Source: Phycisphaeraceae bacterium
GTDB taxonomy: Bacteria; Planctomycetota; Phycisphaerae; Phycisphaerales; Phycisphaeraceae
Reading direction: 5' to 3'
Assembly: GCA_028277745.1 (NCBI GenBank)
Contig: JANQFR010000002.1
Span: 1-64,000, forward strand
DNA: 64,000 bases
The notes under the pieces were generated by a model. That model had not been told where the DNA came from and did no database searches. It worked only from the letters and a program-made list of their open reading frames with translations. Of the stretch, positions 9,680-17,736 are shown piece by piece; the stretch's first letter is position 1, and each line of letters starts with the position of its first letter. A program made the position numbers and the translations under genes.

Positions 9680-9745
9680 AGCCGCGGGCAACGCCCGCGG
9701 CCGGCGCCCCACGACGTTCCCCGCGGGCGTTGCCCGCGGCTTTAC
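9676..9745. terminator. bidirectional hairpin shared by two convergent genes
   Basis: A perfect 25-bp inverted repeat (9676-9700 and 9721-9745) encloses a 20-base loop. The left arm contains the TAA stop of the pseudopilin gene and the right arm contains the stop of the convergent metallo-hydrolase gene. Each stem ends in a short TTTAC tract outward. It is likely a two-way transcription stop; the symmetry means both transcripts carry the same hairpin. Confidence 0.75.
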
Positions 9746-10677
9746 AGGAGGCGCGGCTGGCAGCGGCGGACGGCGGGGACCGGCTGGAGCCTGAACCAAC
9801 GTGTGCGGCGGCGCTGCTCGGTCAGGGTGATCCGCGGGTAGATCAACGGGTCGGCCTCGAACACCCGGCGGAGCCTGGTCGGGTGGTTGCACTGCTGAGA
9901 ACGGTGCATCAATAAAACGTGACGCAACGCCGCCGCGGGGGAGGCGGCGGCGATCCGCTGGACGGCGTCGAGCGACTGCTCGTTGGAGAGGTGGCCCGAG
10001 TCGGAGAGGTTGCGGCGGTTGACGAAGCTGGGGCGGGGGCTGTTGATCGTCATGCGCTCGTCGTAGTTGGCCTCGATGCAGAGCAGGTCGACGCCGGCGA
10101 GGTGGTCGATGAGACGGTCGGGGGCGTGGCCGAGGTCGGTGCAGTAGCCGACGGCCAGGCCGCGGTCGGCCTGGAGCCGATAGCCGACGGTGCCCTGGCG
10201 GTCGTGCTGGAGCCGGACGGCGTGGGCGGTGAGGCCGGGGAGGAGATCGAAAGGATCGGCGTCGAAGGTGCGGGCGAGGCCGGCGTCGAGCAGGTCGCGT
10301 CCGCCGGGCACGCGGAGCAGGTCGGGCTCGTGCCAGTGGTGGAGGTGAAGCGGGATGTCACGGTCGAGCAGGACGCCGGGCCAGGTCTTGCGGAAGTGGT
10401 CGGTATCGAAGTGGGTGACGCAGACGGCGGCGAGGTCGTCGAGAGCGGCGCCGGCCTGGGCGAGGCGGCGGGCGGTGGTGCGGGGGCCGAAGCCGGCGTC
10501 GATGAGCAGGAGTCTGCCATCATGGCGCAGCACGGTCGCGTTGCCGCCCGAGCCCGAGCCGAGGACGCAGAGGTCGACGGTCGGCCGGACGGGCGCGGGA
10601 GACGGAGCGGGGAGGCGGGCGGGGCGCGGGGCGCAGGCCATCTCAGGGAACAGGGGCATTTGCACGGCGACCGACAT
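9742..10677 (-). CDS. metallo-beta-lactamase-fold hydrolase (YycJ/WalJ-like)
   Basis: The frame stays open upstream to 10977, but the family fold begins at VDLCVLGSGSGGNATVL, so the ATG at 10677 (MSVAVQMPLFPE) is the sensible start, giving 311 residues. The metal-binding signature reads VTHFDTDH, an HxDxDH variant of the usual HxHxDH. Further ligands are likely in CTDLGH and the later SGHLSNEQS and LLMHRS stretches. The GSGSGGN opening is typical of the YycJ-like branch, whose members are linked to cell-wall or DNA-repair functions in other bacteria. Role here unknown. Confidence 0.8.
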   Translation of the reverse strand: MSVAVQMPLFPEMACAPRPARLPAPSPAPVRPTVDLCVLGSGSGGNATVLRHDGRLLLIDAGFGPRTTARRLAQAGAALDDLAAVCVTHFDTDHFRKTWPGVLLDRDIPLHLHHWHEPDLLRVPGGRDLLDAGLARTFDADPFDLLPGLTAHAVRLQHDRQGTVGYRLQADRGLAVGYCTDLGHAPDRLIDHLAGVDLLCIEANYDERMTINSPRPSFVNRRNLSDSGHLSNEQSLDAVQRIAAASPAAALRHVLLMHRSQQCNHPTRLRRVFEADPLIYPRITLTEQRRRTRWFRLQPVPAVRRCQPRLL

Positions 10678-10885
10678 CCTTGGCTCCGGTCCTGACAGAA
10701 CCCGAATCGGCATGTTGACGCGGCCGGGGGCGTGCGTCAAGGGCTGGCGTCTGTGCGGATTGGTCCGGATAGCGGGCCCGATAACGGCGCGCCCGCATGC
10801 GAAATCACGGGTCGGACGATGCGTCAGGAATGATCGAATGGCACGCTTGAGCCCGGTGAAGCCGGAGGAACGGAGCACCGCGCGT

Positions 10886-11134
10886 ATGAAGACGGGCATG
10901 ACCACGTTGGCGATCCTGATCCTGGTCCTCGGGCTGGCGGGCTGCGCTGTGCAGCGTGAGCCGGTCGCGACGATCACGCCGAGCTATTCGTACGTGGAGG
11001 CCGGCGTCGAGCTGCGGGAGGCGCCGAGGGGCGCCGCGGCGTTCACGCGGGCCGACCCGAGCCGGCTCCCGCCGTTGCCGGCGGCGCCGGGGTTCGAGGG
11101 CAAGAGCCTGCTGGTGGAGATCGGCGTCAAGTAA
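10886..11134 (+). CDS. small lipoprotein, function unknown
   Basis: The frame opens at 10355, but only from ATG 10886 does it make sense: MKTGMTTLAILILVLGLAGC is a lipoprotein signal peptide with lipobox LAGC, Cys20. The mature part is 63 residues, rich in Ala, Pro and Arg, without a recognisable domain. GGAGGAACGGAG at 10863-10874 provides a ribosome-binding site, somewhat far from the ATG. Divergent from the metallo-hydrolase with a 208-bp gap in which I see no clear promoter. Confidence 0.65.
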   Translation: MKTGMTTLAILILVLGLAGCAVQREPVATITPSYSYVEAGVELREAPRGAAAFTRADPSRLPPLPAAPGFEGKSLLVEIGVK

Positions 11135-11200
11135 GCGTCACGCCCCGTTAGGTCGTGCGGGCGTGGGCGTATATTTTCCCCCGTCATTCGTGTCGTTTTC

Positions 11201-11269
11201 AGCCGCGACGTCCTCGTCGCGGTTGTGTCGGCTGGAACCCCAGCAGACCGCGACGAGGACGTCGCGGCT
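11201..11269. terminator. long perfect hairpin between convergent genes
   Basis: A perfect 23-bp inverted repeat (11201-11223 and 11247-11269) with a 23-base loop lies between the lipoprotein (+) and nuoG (-) genes. TTTTC precedes the left arm and GAAAAG follows the right arm shortly after, so both strands have a short U-rich tail after the stem. It probably ends transcription from both sides, or it is one of the dispersed palindromes of this genome. Confidence 0.55.
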
Positions 11270-11351
11270 ACGAAAAGCGTCAAAGAGGAAGGAATGGTGG
11301 AGCACATGTCCACACAACCCACCCCGGGCCAAGCCCGGGGCTAACGGGGCG

Positions 11352-12977
11352 TCACAACTCGACATATTCGAGATCGGACTTGGCTTTGTCTGAGAGGTCG
11401 GGGTGGTGCACCTCGTGGACGAAGGCGTCGCCCATCTCGACGCGGACCTGCTCGGCGTTGAAGAGGGTGCGCTGGCCGTGGCCGGTCGCGTGGATGAGGT
11501 CGAGGGCGATCTGCCCCTCGGGCTTGGCCAGCTCGATCACCGGGATCGCCTGCTCGAAGGACTGGAGGCGGTGGTCAACGTTCTCGAATGTGCCGGCCTT
11601 CTCGGCCCAGGTCGCACCGGGCAGGACCACGTCGGCGGTCTCCGACAGGCTGGTGGGCAGGGTGTCGATCAGGACGACATACGCGTCGTCGACGGCGGCG
11701 GTGAGCTGGGGGGTGATCCAGTCGCTGGGGTAGTTGCCGGTGAGGATGACGGCCTTGGCGGCGGCGGCCTTCTCGACGAACGCGTCGTACTCGAAGGCGT
11801 TGTCGGTGAGCTGGCCTAACGCCCGGCGGACGCCCCGGGCGTTGGGGCACTTCTCGGCGTAGACGGTGTACCCGCCGGGGAAGGTCTTGTCGGCGCCGTG
11901 GACCGGGACCGGGCCGATGCCGAGGACGGCTTCGTCGTCGAGGCCGATGGCGAGCTTGCCCAGCAGGTAGGCCTCTTCGCACGAAAGCATGGGGCTGACC
12001 ATGAGGGCGATCGACCCCGAGCCGTGCTGGTTGCGGATGTCGCGGAGGGTGGAGGCGATCTGGTCGTAGGCGGCGTTCCAGTCGCACTCTTTGGTCTGGC
12101 CGCGGAGGTTGGTGAAGGGCGAGCGGAAGCGGTCTTCACGGTGGATGAACTTCCAGCCGAAGCGGATCTCGTCGCTGGTCCACCAGGTGTTGACGTCCAT
12201 GTTGGTGCGGGGCTTGAAGCGGTAGATGCGGCCCTCGTTGGTCTCGATGGAGAGGTTGTCGCCCGACGCGGTGATGCCGTCGATGCTGGGCGTCTTGGTC
12301 AGGTTCCAGACGCGCATGGACATGAGGAAGTCTTTGTCGAGCAGGGCGCCGACGGGGCAGATGTCGATGACGTTGGCGGAGAGCTCGTTGTCGAGGGCCT
12401 GACCGGGGAAGATGTCGATCTGCTCGGCGGACCCGCGGCCGAACACGCCGATCTCGTTGGTGCCGGACACCTCGCGGGTGAAGCGGACGCAGCGGGAGCA
12501 CATGATGCAGCGGTCGGAGTAGAGCAGGACGTGGGGTCCGAGGTTTTTCTTGGGCTGCTTGATCTTGGTTTCTTCAAAGCGCGATGCGCCGCGGCCGTAG
12601 CGGTAGCTGTAGTCCTGGAGCGAGCACTCGCCGGCCTGGTCGCAGACGGGGCAGTCCAGCGGGTGGTTGATCAGCAGGTACTCCATGACCGCCTTCTGGT
12701 TCTGGACGCTCTTGGGCGAGCGGTTGTAGACCACCATGCCATCGACGGCGGGGGTCTGGCAGGTGGGCACGAGCTTGGGCAGCAGCTCGACCTTGTTGTC
12801 GTTGCGGGGGTTGGGCTGGGCGACCTCGGCGAGGCAGATGCGGCAGGACGCGACGATCGACATGCCGGGGTGGTAGCAGTAATGGGGGATCTCGACCTCG
12901 TGTTCGATGGCGACCTGGAGGATGGTCTTCTTGCCTTCGAATTCGCAGGGCTTGCCGTCGATGATGAGCGTGGGCAT
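11352..12977 (-). CDS. nuoG: NADH-quinone oxidoreductase subunit G, short form
   Basis: The 541 residues contain the NuoG iron-sulfur region: the [2Fe-2S] site HYCYHPGM...CRIC...TC (about residues 32-75), the HPLDCPVCDQAGEC stretch (about 110) and the [4Fe-4S] motif CIMCSRCVRF (about 157). A reduced molybdopterin-oxidoreductase-like domain follows (about 220-500) and is much shorter than in E. coli NuoG (about 900 residues). NuoG carries electrons through the peripheral arm of Complex I. It stands alone here, on the opposite strand from nuoJKLMN at 16.5-23.3 kb; other nuo subunits are not in the window. Confidence 0.9.
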   Translation of the reverse strand: MPTLIIDGKPCEFEGKKTILQVAIEHEVEIPHYCYHPGMSIVASCRICLAEVAQPNPRNDNKVELLPKLVPTCQTPAVDGMVVYNRSPKSVQNQKAVMEYLLINHPLDCPVCDQAGECSLQDYSYRYGRGASRFEETKIKQPKKNLGPHVLLYSDRCIMCSRCVRFTREVSGTNEIGVFGRGSAEQIDIFPGQALDNELSANVIDICPVGALLDKDFLMSMRVWNLTKTPSIDGITASGDNLSIETNEGRIYRFKPRTNMDVNTWWTSDEIRFGWKFIHREDRFRSPFTNLRGQTKECDWNAAYDQIASTLRDIRNQHGSGSIALMVSPMLSCEEAYLLGKLAIGLDDEAVLGIGPVPVHGADKTFPGGYTVYAEKCPNARGVRRALGQLTDNAFEYDAFVEKAAAAKAVILTGNYPSDWITPQLTAAVDDAYVVLIDTLPTSLSETADVVLPGATWAEKAGTFENVDHRLQSFEQAIPVIELAKPEGQIALDLIHATGHGQRTLFNAEQVRVEMGDAFVHEVHHPDLSDKAKSDLEYVEL

Positions 12978-13046
12978 GGCGTCTCCGGGGTTGAGCGGCG
13001 GGTCGGCCCCGCGGGGGCAGGCCCCGCCGCTAAACGACGATTAGCG

Positions 13047-14033
13047 TCATCCTATCGTATCGCCCCGCGGCGGTCCCGCCCACGACGCCCTGGCCAGATC
13101 GGCCTGGGTCTTGAGGGCCCGCCAGAACCAGACGAGCAGGACGATCGCCATCGCCAGGAACCCCAGCCACGCCCAGCCCAGCGTCGACCAGGCACGATCC
13201 AACAGATCCCAGGAGTCATACGGCAAATAGGGCTCTAAGAAAGCATATAGAAGATTGGGCTGCGACGACAACAAATTGCTGGTTATCCAATCGTCGTACC
13301 AGTCCACAAAAGCGTATTGCCAATACCACGGGTTGGCGCCGAGCATCAGAGTGGGTAACGACAGCGCGGCAAAACCCAGCACATTGATGTAACTGAACCA
13401 CGCTAGCCCCCAATTAGGAATCCGACGAGCCAAGGCGGCGCCGTGCATCAGCAGCGCTGCGATCGTGAACGCGATCGTGGCGGCCGGGAGAAATACCCAC
13501 CGAGCCCCCTCGAACGGCTGATGCGACGCCCTGATCGTCGCCACGACGAACGCGACCAGCGCCATCCCGGCTGACCACCGCGCGATCCGCCGCGCCCACA
13601 GCACCGACACCTGCCCACCCGCGGGGTCCGGCGTCGTCGAACGCCAGAACCCCGCCAGCAACAACGCGATCGCCGTCGACACCCATACCACATAAACCGT
13701 CAACATGGCCCACTCCGCCTCCCCACGCACCCGCAAGCTCAACGATACGCCCGCCTCGGACGCCACATAAAGCGCCGCGAACATGACGACCGCCACACCG
13801 AACCGGTTGGTCCCCCACCACGTCTTGCGGAGCCAGTCCGGGTCGCAGTACCGCAGGTAGTTGCCCACCGCCGATCGGCCCACCGCCTGGCCGCACTCGG
13901 GGCAGCGGCCCTCTTCCAGCGACAGGGTCCGCAGGTTGTAGCCGCACTTGATGCACGACAGGTCCTGGTCGACCCGGCCAGCGGCGTCGACGCGGATGTG
14001 AGCCAGCGTCTGATCGATTGTGGAGCCCGGCAT
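13047..14033 (-). CDS. membrane protein with N-terminal CGYNLR zinc ribbon
   Basis: 328 residues. A short leader is followed by the ribbon CIKCGYNLRTLSLEEGRCPECG (about residues 27-48), then about six hydrophobic segments between 75 and 315. It ends in a polar tail. Related to the proteins at 29618, 30752 and 31533, which share the ribbon placement and a following DPxW/LR stretch. Divergent from the GH15 gene. Function unknown. Confidence 0.75.
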   Translation of the reverse strand: MPGSTIDQTLAHIRVDAAGRVDQDLSCIKCGYNLRTLSLEEGRCPECGQAVGRSAVGNYLRYCDPDWLRKTWWGTNRFGVAVVMFAALYVASEAGVSLSLRVRGEAEWAMLTVYVVWVSTAIALLLAGFWRSTTPDPAGGQVSVLWARRIARWSAGMALVAFVVATIRASHQPFEGARWVFLPAATIAFTIAALLMHGAALARRIPNWGLAWFSYINVLGFAALSLPTLMLGANPWYWQYAFVDWYDDWITSNLLSSQPNLLYAFLEPYLPYDSWDLLDRAWSTLGWAWLGFLAMAIVLLVWFWRALKTQADLARASWAGPPRGDTIG

Positions 14034-14137
14034 GGATTCAGTGTACCACCGCCCCGCCCGGGGACGGATCGGCGGTATGATGCTCGTGCTCGCGCGGTCC
14101 GCCCCGACCTTTTAGTCCCGAACGAACACGACAACCT

Positions 14138-16366
14138 ATGCCCCGAGATATCCCTGTTGGCAACGGCCAGATGCTGGTCACGTTTGACGAACTCTACCGG
14201 GTCCGCGACCTGTACTTCCCGCACGTGGGCCAGGAGAACCACGCCGGCGGCGGGCCGTGCCGGTTCGGCGTCTGGGCCGACCTGCCCGCGCCTTCCACGG
14301 ACGACCGTCGCCGCAACCGGCTGTACTGGACCGACCAGGGCTGGCGGATCGAACGGAAGTATCAGCCCGACACGCTGGCGACCGACGTGACGCTCGCGCA
14401 CGACGGGCTGCAGCTCAAGCTGCGCTGCTGCGACGTGGTCGACTTCCACCGCCCCGTGTTGGTCCGCCGGATCGAGATCGCCAACCTTGTCGACAAGAGC
14501 CGGGAGGTCCGGCTGTTCCACCACCACGACGTGCAGATGTTCGGCACGCGGCTGGGCGACACCGCGTACTACGACCCGCAGCTGCGGTCGCTGATCCATT
14601 ACCGCAAGTCGCGTTACCTGATGGCGTGCTTCTACGTCAACGGCGAGCCGCAGATCGACGACTACGCCACCGGCACCGCCGGCTTCCAGGGCGCGGAGGG
14701 GACGTGGCGCGACGCCGAGGACGGCCGGCTGGGCAACAACGCCATCGCCCAGGGCTCGGTCGACTCGACCATGATGTGCCGGGCCCACCTGCCCGCCAAC
14801 GGCAAGACGGTGGTCTACCTCGTGCTCGCCTGCGGCTCGCAGATCGGCGACCTCGAAGAGCTCCACGCGTTCCTCCACCGCGAAAGCCCCCAGGGCGTGA
14901 TCGACCGCACCACCGCGTACTGGCGGCTGTGGCTCAGCGCCGCGTGGTCGGACATCACCGACGAGCACCCCGACGCGATCCCGCCCAAGGTGCTCGACCT
15001 GTTCAAGCGGTCGCTGCTGCTGGTGCGCACGCAGATCGACAACGACGGCGCCATCATCGCCGCCAACGATTCGGACTACATGCAGTTCTCGCGCGACACG
15101 TACTCCTACCTCTGGCCCCGCGACGGGGCGCTGGTCGCCGATGCGATGGATGCGGCGGGCTTCCCCGACCTCGCGCGGTCGTTCTTCACGTTCTGCAACC
15201 GGATCGTCAGCGAGGGCGGGTATTTCCTGCACAAATACAACCCCGACGGCTCGCCCGCCTCGTCGTGGCACCCGTGGGTCGACGGCAACGGCCAGCCGCA
15301 GCTGCCGATCCAGGAGGATGAGACCGCCCTGGTCGTCTGGGCGGTGTGGCGGCACTTCTCACGCTACCGCGACATCGAGTTCGTGCGCCCGTTGTGGATG
15401 CGGATGATCCGGCCCGCGGCCGACTTCATGGTCCGCTTCCGCGACCCCGACACCCATCTGCCGCTGCCCAGCTACGACCTGTGGGAGGAGCGGTTCGGGG
15501 TGCACGCGTTCACGGTGGCGACGGTCTACGGCGGGCTGCGGGCCGCCTACCGGTTCGCGGTCAGCTTCGGCGACACCCGGCGGGCGGCGCGGTACAAGCA
15601 GGCCGCCGACGAGGTGAAGGCCGCGTTCTGCCGGCGGATGTGGTCGGATCGGCTCGGCCGGTTCGTGCGGCGGATCACCCCGGTCGACGCGAAGCGCACG
15701 GCGATGCTCGTCGATGAGGTCCGGCAGGGGCGGGCCCCCAGGCCGGAAGGCTCCGACGGGTTCGAAGAGCTCTCCGATCACAACGGCAACGGGTCGTCCA
15801 GGAAACGCAAAGCCAGGCGGGCCGCGGCGGCCGACGTCGAGTACGAGGTCGACCCGGTGATCGACGCCTCGATGTACGCCATCTTCGCGATGGGGCTGCT
15901 GCCGGTCGAGGATGAGCGGGTCGCCCGGACGATGGCCGCGATCCGCGAGGAGTTGTGGATCAAGACGGACGTCGGCGGGGTCGCGCGGTACACCGACGAC
16001 TATTACCACCAGGTGACCCAGGACACCGACCGCGTGCCGGGTAACCCGTGGTTCATCTGCACGCTCTGGCTGGCGGAGTACGAGATCGCCCGGGCGACCA
16101 CGTTGGAGGGGCTTGAGGAGGCGATGCGGGTCCTGGAATGGACCGCCGATCACGCCCTGGCGTCGGGCGTGCTGGCGGAGCAGGTCCATCCTGAAACCAA
16201 CGCCCCGCTCTCGGTGAGCCCGCTGACGTGGAGCCACGCGACGGTGGTCTCGACGGTGGTCAAGTACATGAACAAGTTCGAGGATTTGACCGAGGGCGGC
16301 CCACCTCACGACAAGCCCCGCCGCCGCCGGGCGACCGATCCGGTGCCGCTGACGGGCGGGGATTGA
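14138..16366 (+). CDS. GH15 glucoamylase-like glycoside hydrolase
   Basis: The 742-residue protein has an N-terminal beta-sandwich (about 1-270) and a C-terminal (alpha/alpha)6 barrel, as in bacterial GH15 enzymes that release glucose from starch-like glucans or trehalose. The barrel shows YSYLWPRDGALVADAM (about 322), LPIQEDETALVVWA (about 390), the general acid in SYDLWEERFG (Glu450) and the general base in VLAEQVHPE (about Glu681) followed by PLTWSHA. An Arg/Lys-rich insert at about 545-570 is unusual. No signal peptide is visible, so it probably works on internal storage glucan. Confidence 0.88.
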   Translation: MPRDIPVGNGQMLVTFDELYRVRDLYFPHVGQENHAGGGPCRFGVWADLPAPSTDDRRRNRLYWTDQGWRIERKYQPDTLATDVTLAHDGLQLKLRCCDVVDFHRPVLVRRIEIANLVDKSREVRLFHHHDVQMFGTRLGDTAYYDPQLRSLIHYRKSRYLMACFYVNGEPQIDDYATGTAGFQGAEGTWRDAEDGRLGNNAIAQGSVDSTMMCRAHLPANGKTVVYLVLACGSQIGDLEELHAFLHRESPQGVIDRTTAYWRLWLSAAWSDITDEHPDAIPPKVLDLFKRSLLLVRTQIDNDGAIIAANDSDYMQFSRDTYSYLWPRDGALVADAMDAAGFPDLARSFFTFCNRIVSEGGYFLHKYNPDGSPASSWHPWVDGNGQPQLPIQEDETALVVWAVWRHFSRYRDIEFVRPLWMRMIRPAADFMVRFRDPDTHLPLPSYDLWEERFGVHAFTVATVYGGLRAAYRFAVSFGDTRRAARYKQAADEVKAAFCRRMWSDRLGRFVRRITPVDAKRTAMLVDEVRQGRAPRPEGSDGFEELSDHNGNGSSRKRKARRAAAADVEYEVDPVIDASMYAIFAMGLLPVEDERVARTMAAIREELWIKTDVGGVARYTDDYYHQVTQDTDRVPGNPWFICTLWLAEYEIARATTLEGLEEAMRVLEWTADHALASGVLAEQVHPETNAPLSVSPLTWSHATVVSTVVKYMNKFEDLTEGGPPHDKPRRRRATDPVPLTGGD

Positions 16367-16406
16367 CCCCCGGCTTGACCCCCGGATTGCCCCCGGGCGT
16401 CGCTTG

Positions 16407-16435
16407 TTGCAAACCCCTACCGGCACCCATATCCT
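16407..16435 (+). promoter_or_regulatory. possible promoter of the nuoJKLMN operon
   Basis: TTGCAA at 16407-16412 and TATCCT at 16430-16435 are separated by 17 bases, about 80 bp upstream of the nuoJ start. Each box matches four of six sigma-70 consensus positions. This is a weak but correctly spaced match in the 146-bp gap after the GH15 gene. Confidence 0.3.
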
Positions 16436-16512
16436 GTGCCAGACGTCGGCGGGTTTGCGTTGGACCAGCGCCGGCACACCTCTCCGCGGGACGGAGTTGT
16501 ACGCAAACGCTT

Positions 16513-17394
16513 ATGCAAACCCCGATTGCGATCTACATCGCGTCATTCATCGGCAGCGTCGGCCTGCTCCTGATGATGCCCAAGCGCTGGCTGAACCTCC
16601 ACAAGCTCGGGGCGTTGCTGGGCGCGGCGGCGCTGGGTGGGCTCTGGCTGTTCCTGAGCTGGAAGCTGCCGTGGGGCAAGCTGGGGGTCAGCGACGGCTC
16701 GTTCATCTATTACTACATCTTCAGCGCGATCAGCATCATCGCATCGGTCCGGGTCATCACCAACACCCGCCCGGTCTATGCGGCGCTGTGGTTCGTCATG
16801 GTCGTGCTGGCGTCGGCGGGGCTTTTTCTGGTGCTGGGCGCCGAGTTCATCGCGTTCGCGGTGATCATCATCTACGGCGGCGCGATCCTGGTGACCTACA
16901 TGTTCGTGCTCATGCTCGCCTCGCAGGCGGGCGACCCGCAGGACCCCCGGGACATCCCCGTGGCCGACCGGATCGCCTTCGAGCCGGTGCTTGCGATCGC
17001 CGCGGGGTTCCTGCTGCTGAGCGTGCTGCTGACGCTGGCGTTTGAGCCGATGGCCCCCAACCCCGCGGCCAGGGCGCCCAGCGACGAGCAGATCATCGAG
17101 ACGATCCTGTCCGACCGGTCCGCGCCGGTCGTGGCGCGGACGCTGGCGGGGGACGACGCCGACCTCCCGGCGGTCCCTCCGCTCGCGGACCCCCGGAAGC
17201 TCAGCAACACCGAACGGGTGGGGCTGGACCTGTTCCAGAGCCATCCCCTGGGGCTCGAACTGGCGGGCGTGATCCTGCTGCTCGCCCTGATCGGGGCCGT
17301 GGTGATCGCCAAGACCAAGGTGGCCGGCGAAGACACGGTGAACCCCGAAGCCCGCTCGGTGTGGGACCGAGCCAACACCTGGCAAGACCTTTGA
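16513..17394 (+). CDS. nuoJ: NADH-quinone oxidoreductase subunit J
   Basis: The frame is open from 16228, inside the GH15 gene, but the ATG at 16513 (MQTPIAIYIASF) starts the protein proper, 293 residues. It has five membrane helices and the conserved VLGAEFIAFAVIIIYGGAILVTY stretch, including the pi-bulge helix of NuoJ that links to proton pumping. A soluble loop of about 70 residues (about 185-250) before the last helix is longer than in E. coli NuoJ (184 residues). First gene of a five-gene run encoding the membrane arm of Complex I. Confidence 0.9.
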   Translation: MQTPIAIYIASFIGSVGLLLMMPKRWLNLHKLGALLGAAALGGLWLFLSWKLPWGKLGVSDGSFIYYYIFSAISIIASVRVITNTRPVYAALWFVMVVLASAGLFLVLGAEFIAFAVIIIYGGAILVTYMFVLMLASQAGDPQDPRDIPVADRIAFEPVLAIAAGFLLLSVLLTLAFEPMAPNPAARAPSDEQIIETILSDRSAPVVARTLAGDDADLPAVPPLADPRKLSNTERVGLDLFQSHPLGLELAGVILLLALIGAVVIAKTKVAGEDTVNPEARSVWDRANTWQDL

Positions 17395-17401
17395 GACGCT
17401 G

Positions 17402-17722
17402 ATGACCGGACCGATCGATCAGATCACGCTCGCCCACTTCCTGCTCACCGGAGCGGTGCTGTTCGCGCTGGGCGTGGTCGGCTTCCTGACGCGGCGGAAC
17501 CTGATCATCATGTTCCTCTGCACGGAGATGATGTTCCAGGGCGTGGCGGTGTCGCTGGTGGGGTTCTCGGCGTTCCACGTCAACGTGACCGGCCAGACGT
17601 TCGTCATCTTCGTGTTGACGATCGCCGCGGCGGAGGCGGCGCTGGCGCTGGGTTTGGTGGTGCTGCTGTTCAGACGCAAACGCACGCTCGACGCCGAGGC
17701 GTGGGCGGGGATGAAAGGGTGA
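17402..17722 (+). CDS. nuoK: NADH-quinone oxidoreductase subunit K
   Basis: 106 residues, the usual size for NuoK, with three membrane helices. The helix-2 region FLCTEMMFQGVAVSLVGFS carries the conserved Glu needed for proton movement, and FVIFVLTIAAAEAALALGL carries the second conserved acidic residue. It begins 7 bp after nuoJ and 14 bp before nuoL. Confidence 0.93.
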   Translation: MTGPIDQITLAHFLLTGAVLFALGVVGFLTRRNLIIMFLCTEMMFQGVAVSLVGFSAFHVNVTGQTFVIFVLTIAAAEAALALGLVVLLFRRKRTLDAEAWAGMKG

Positions 17723-17736
17723 GCTGAAGGGCCGTC

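Noticed and set aside
9676..9745. CRISPR repeat
   Set aside because: A single inverted pair with no evenly spaced direct repeats; no cas gene in the window.
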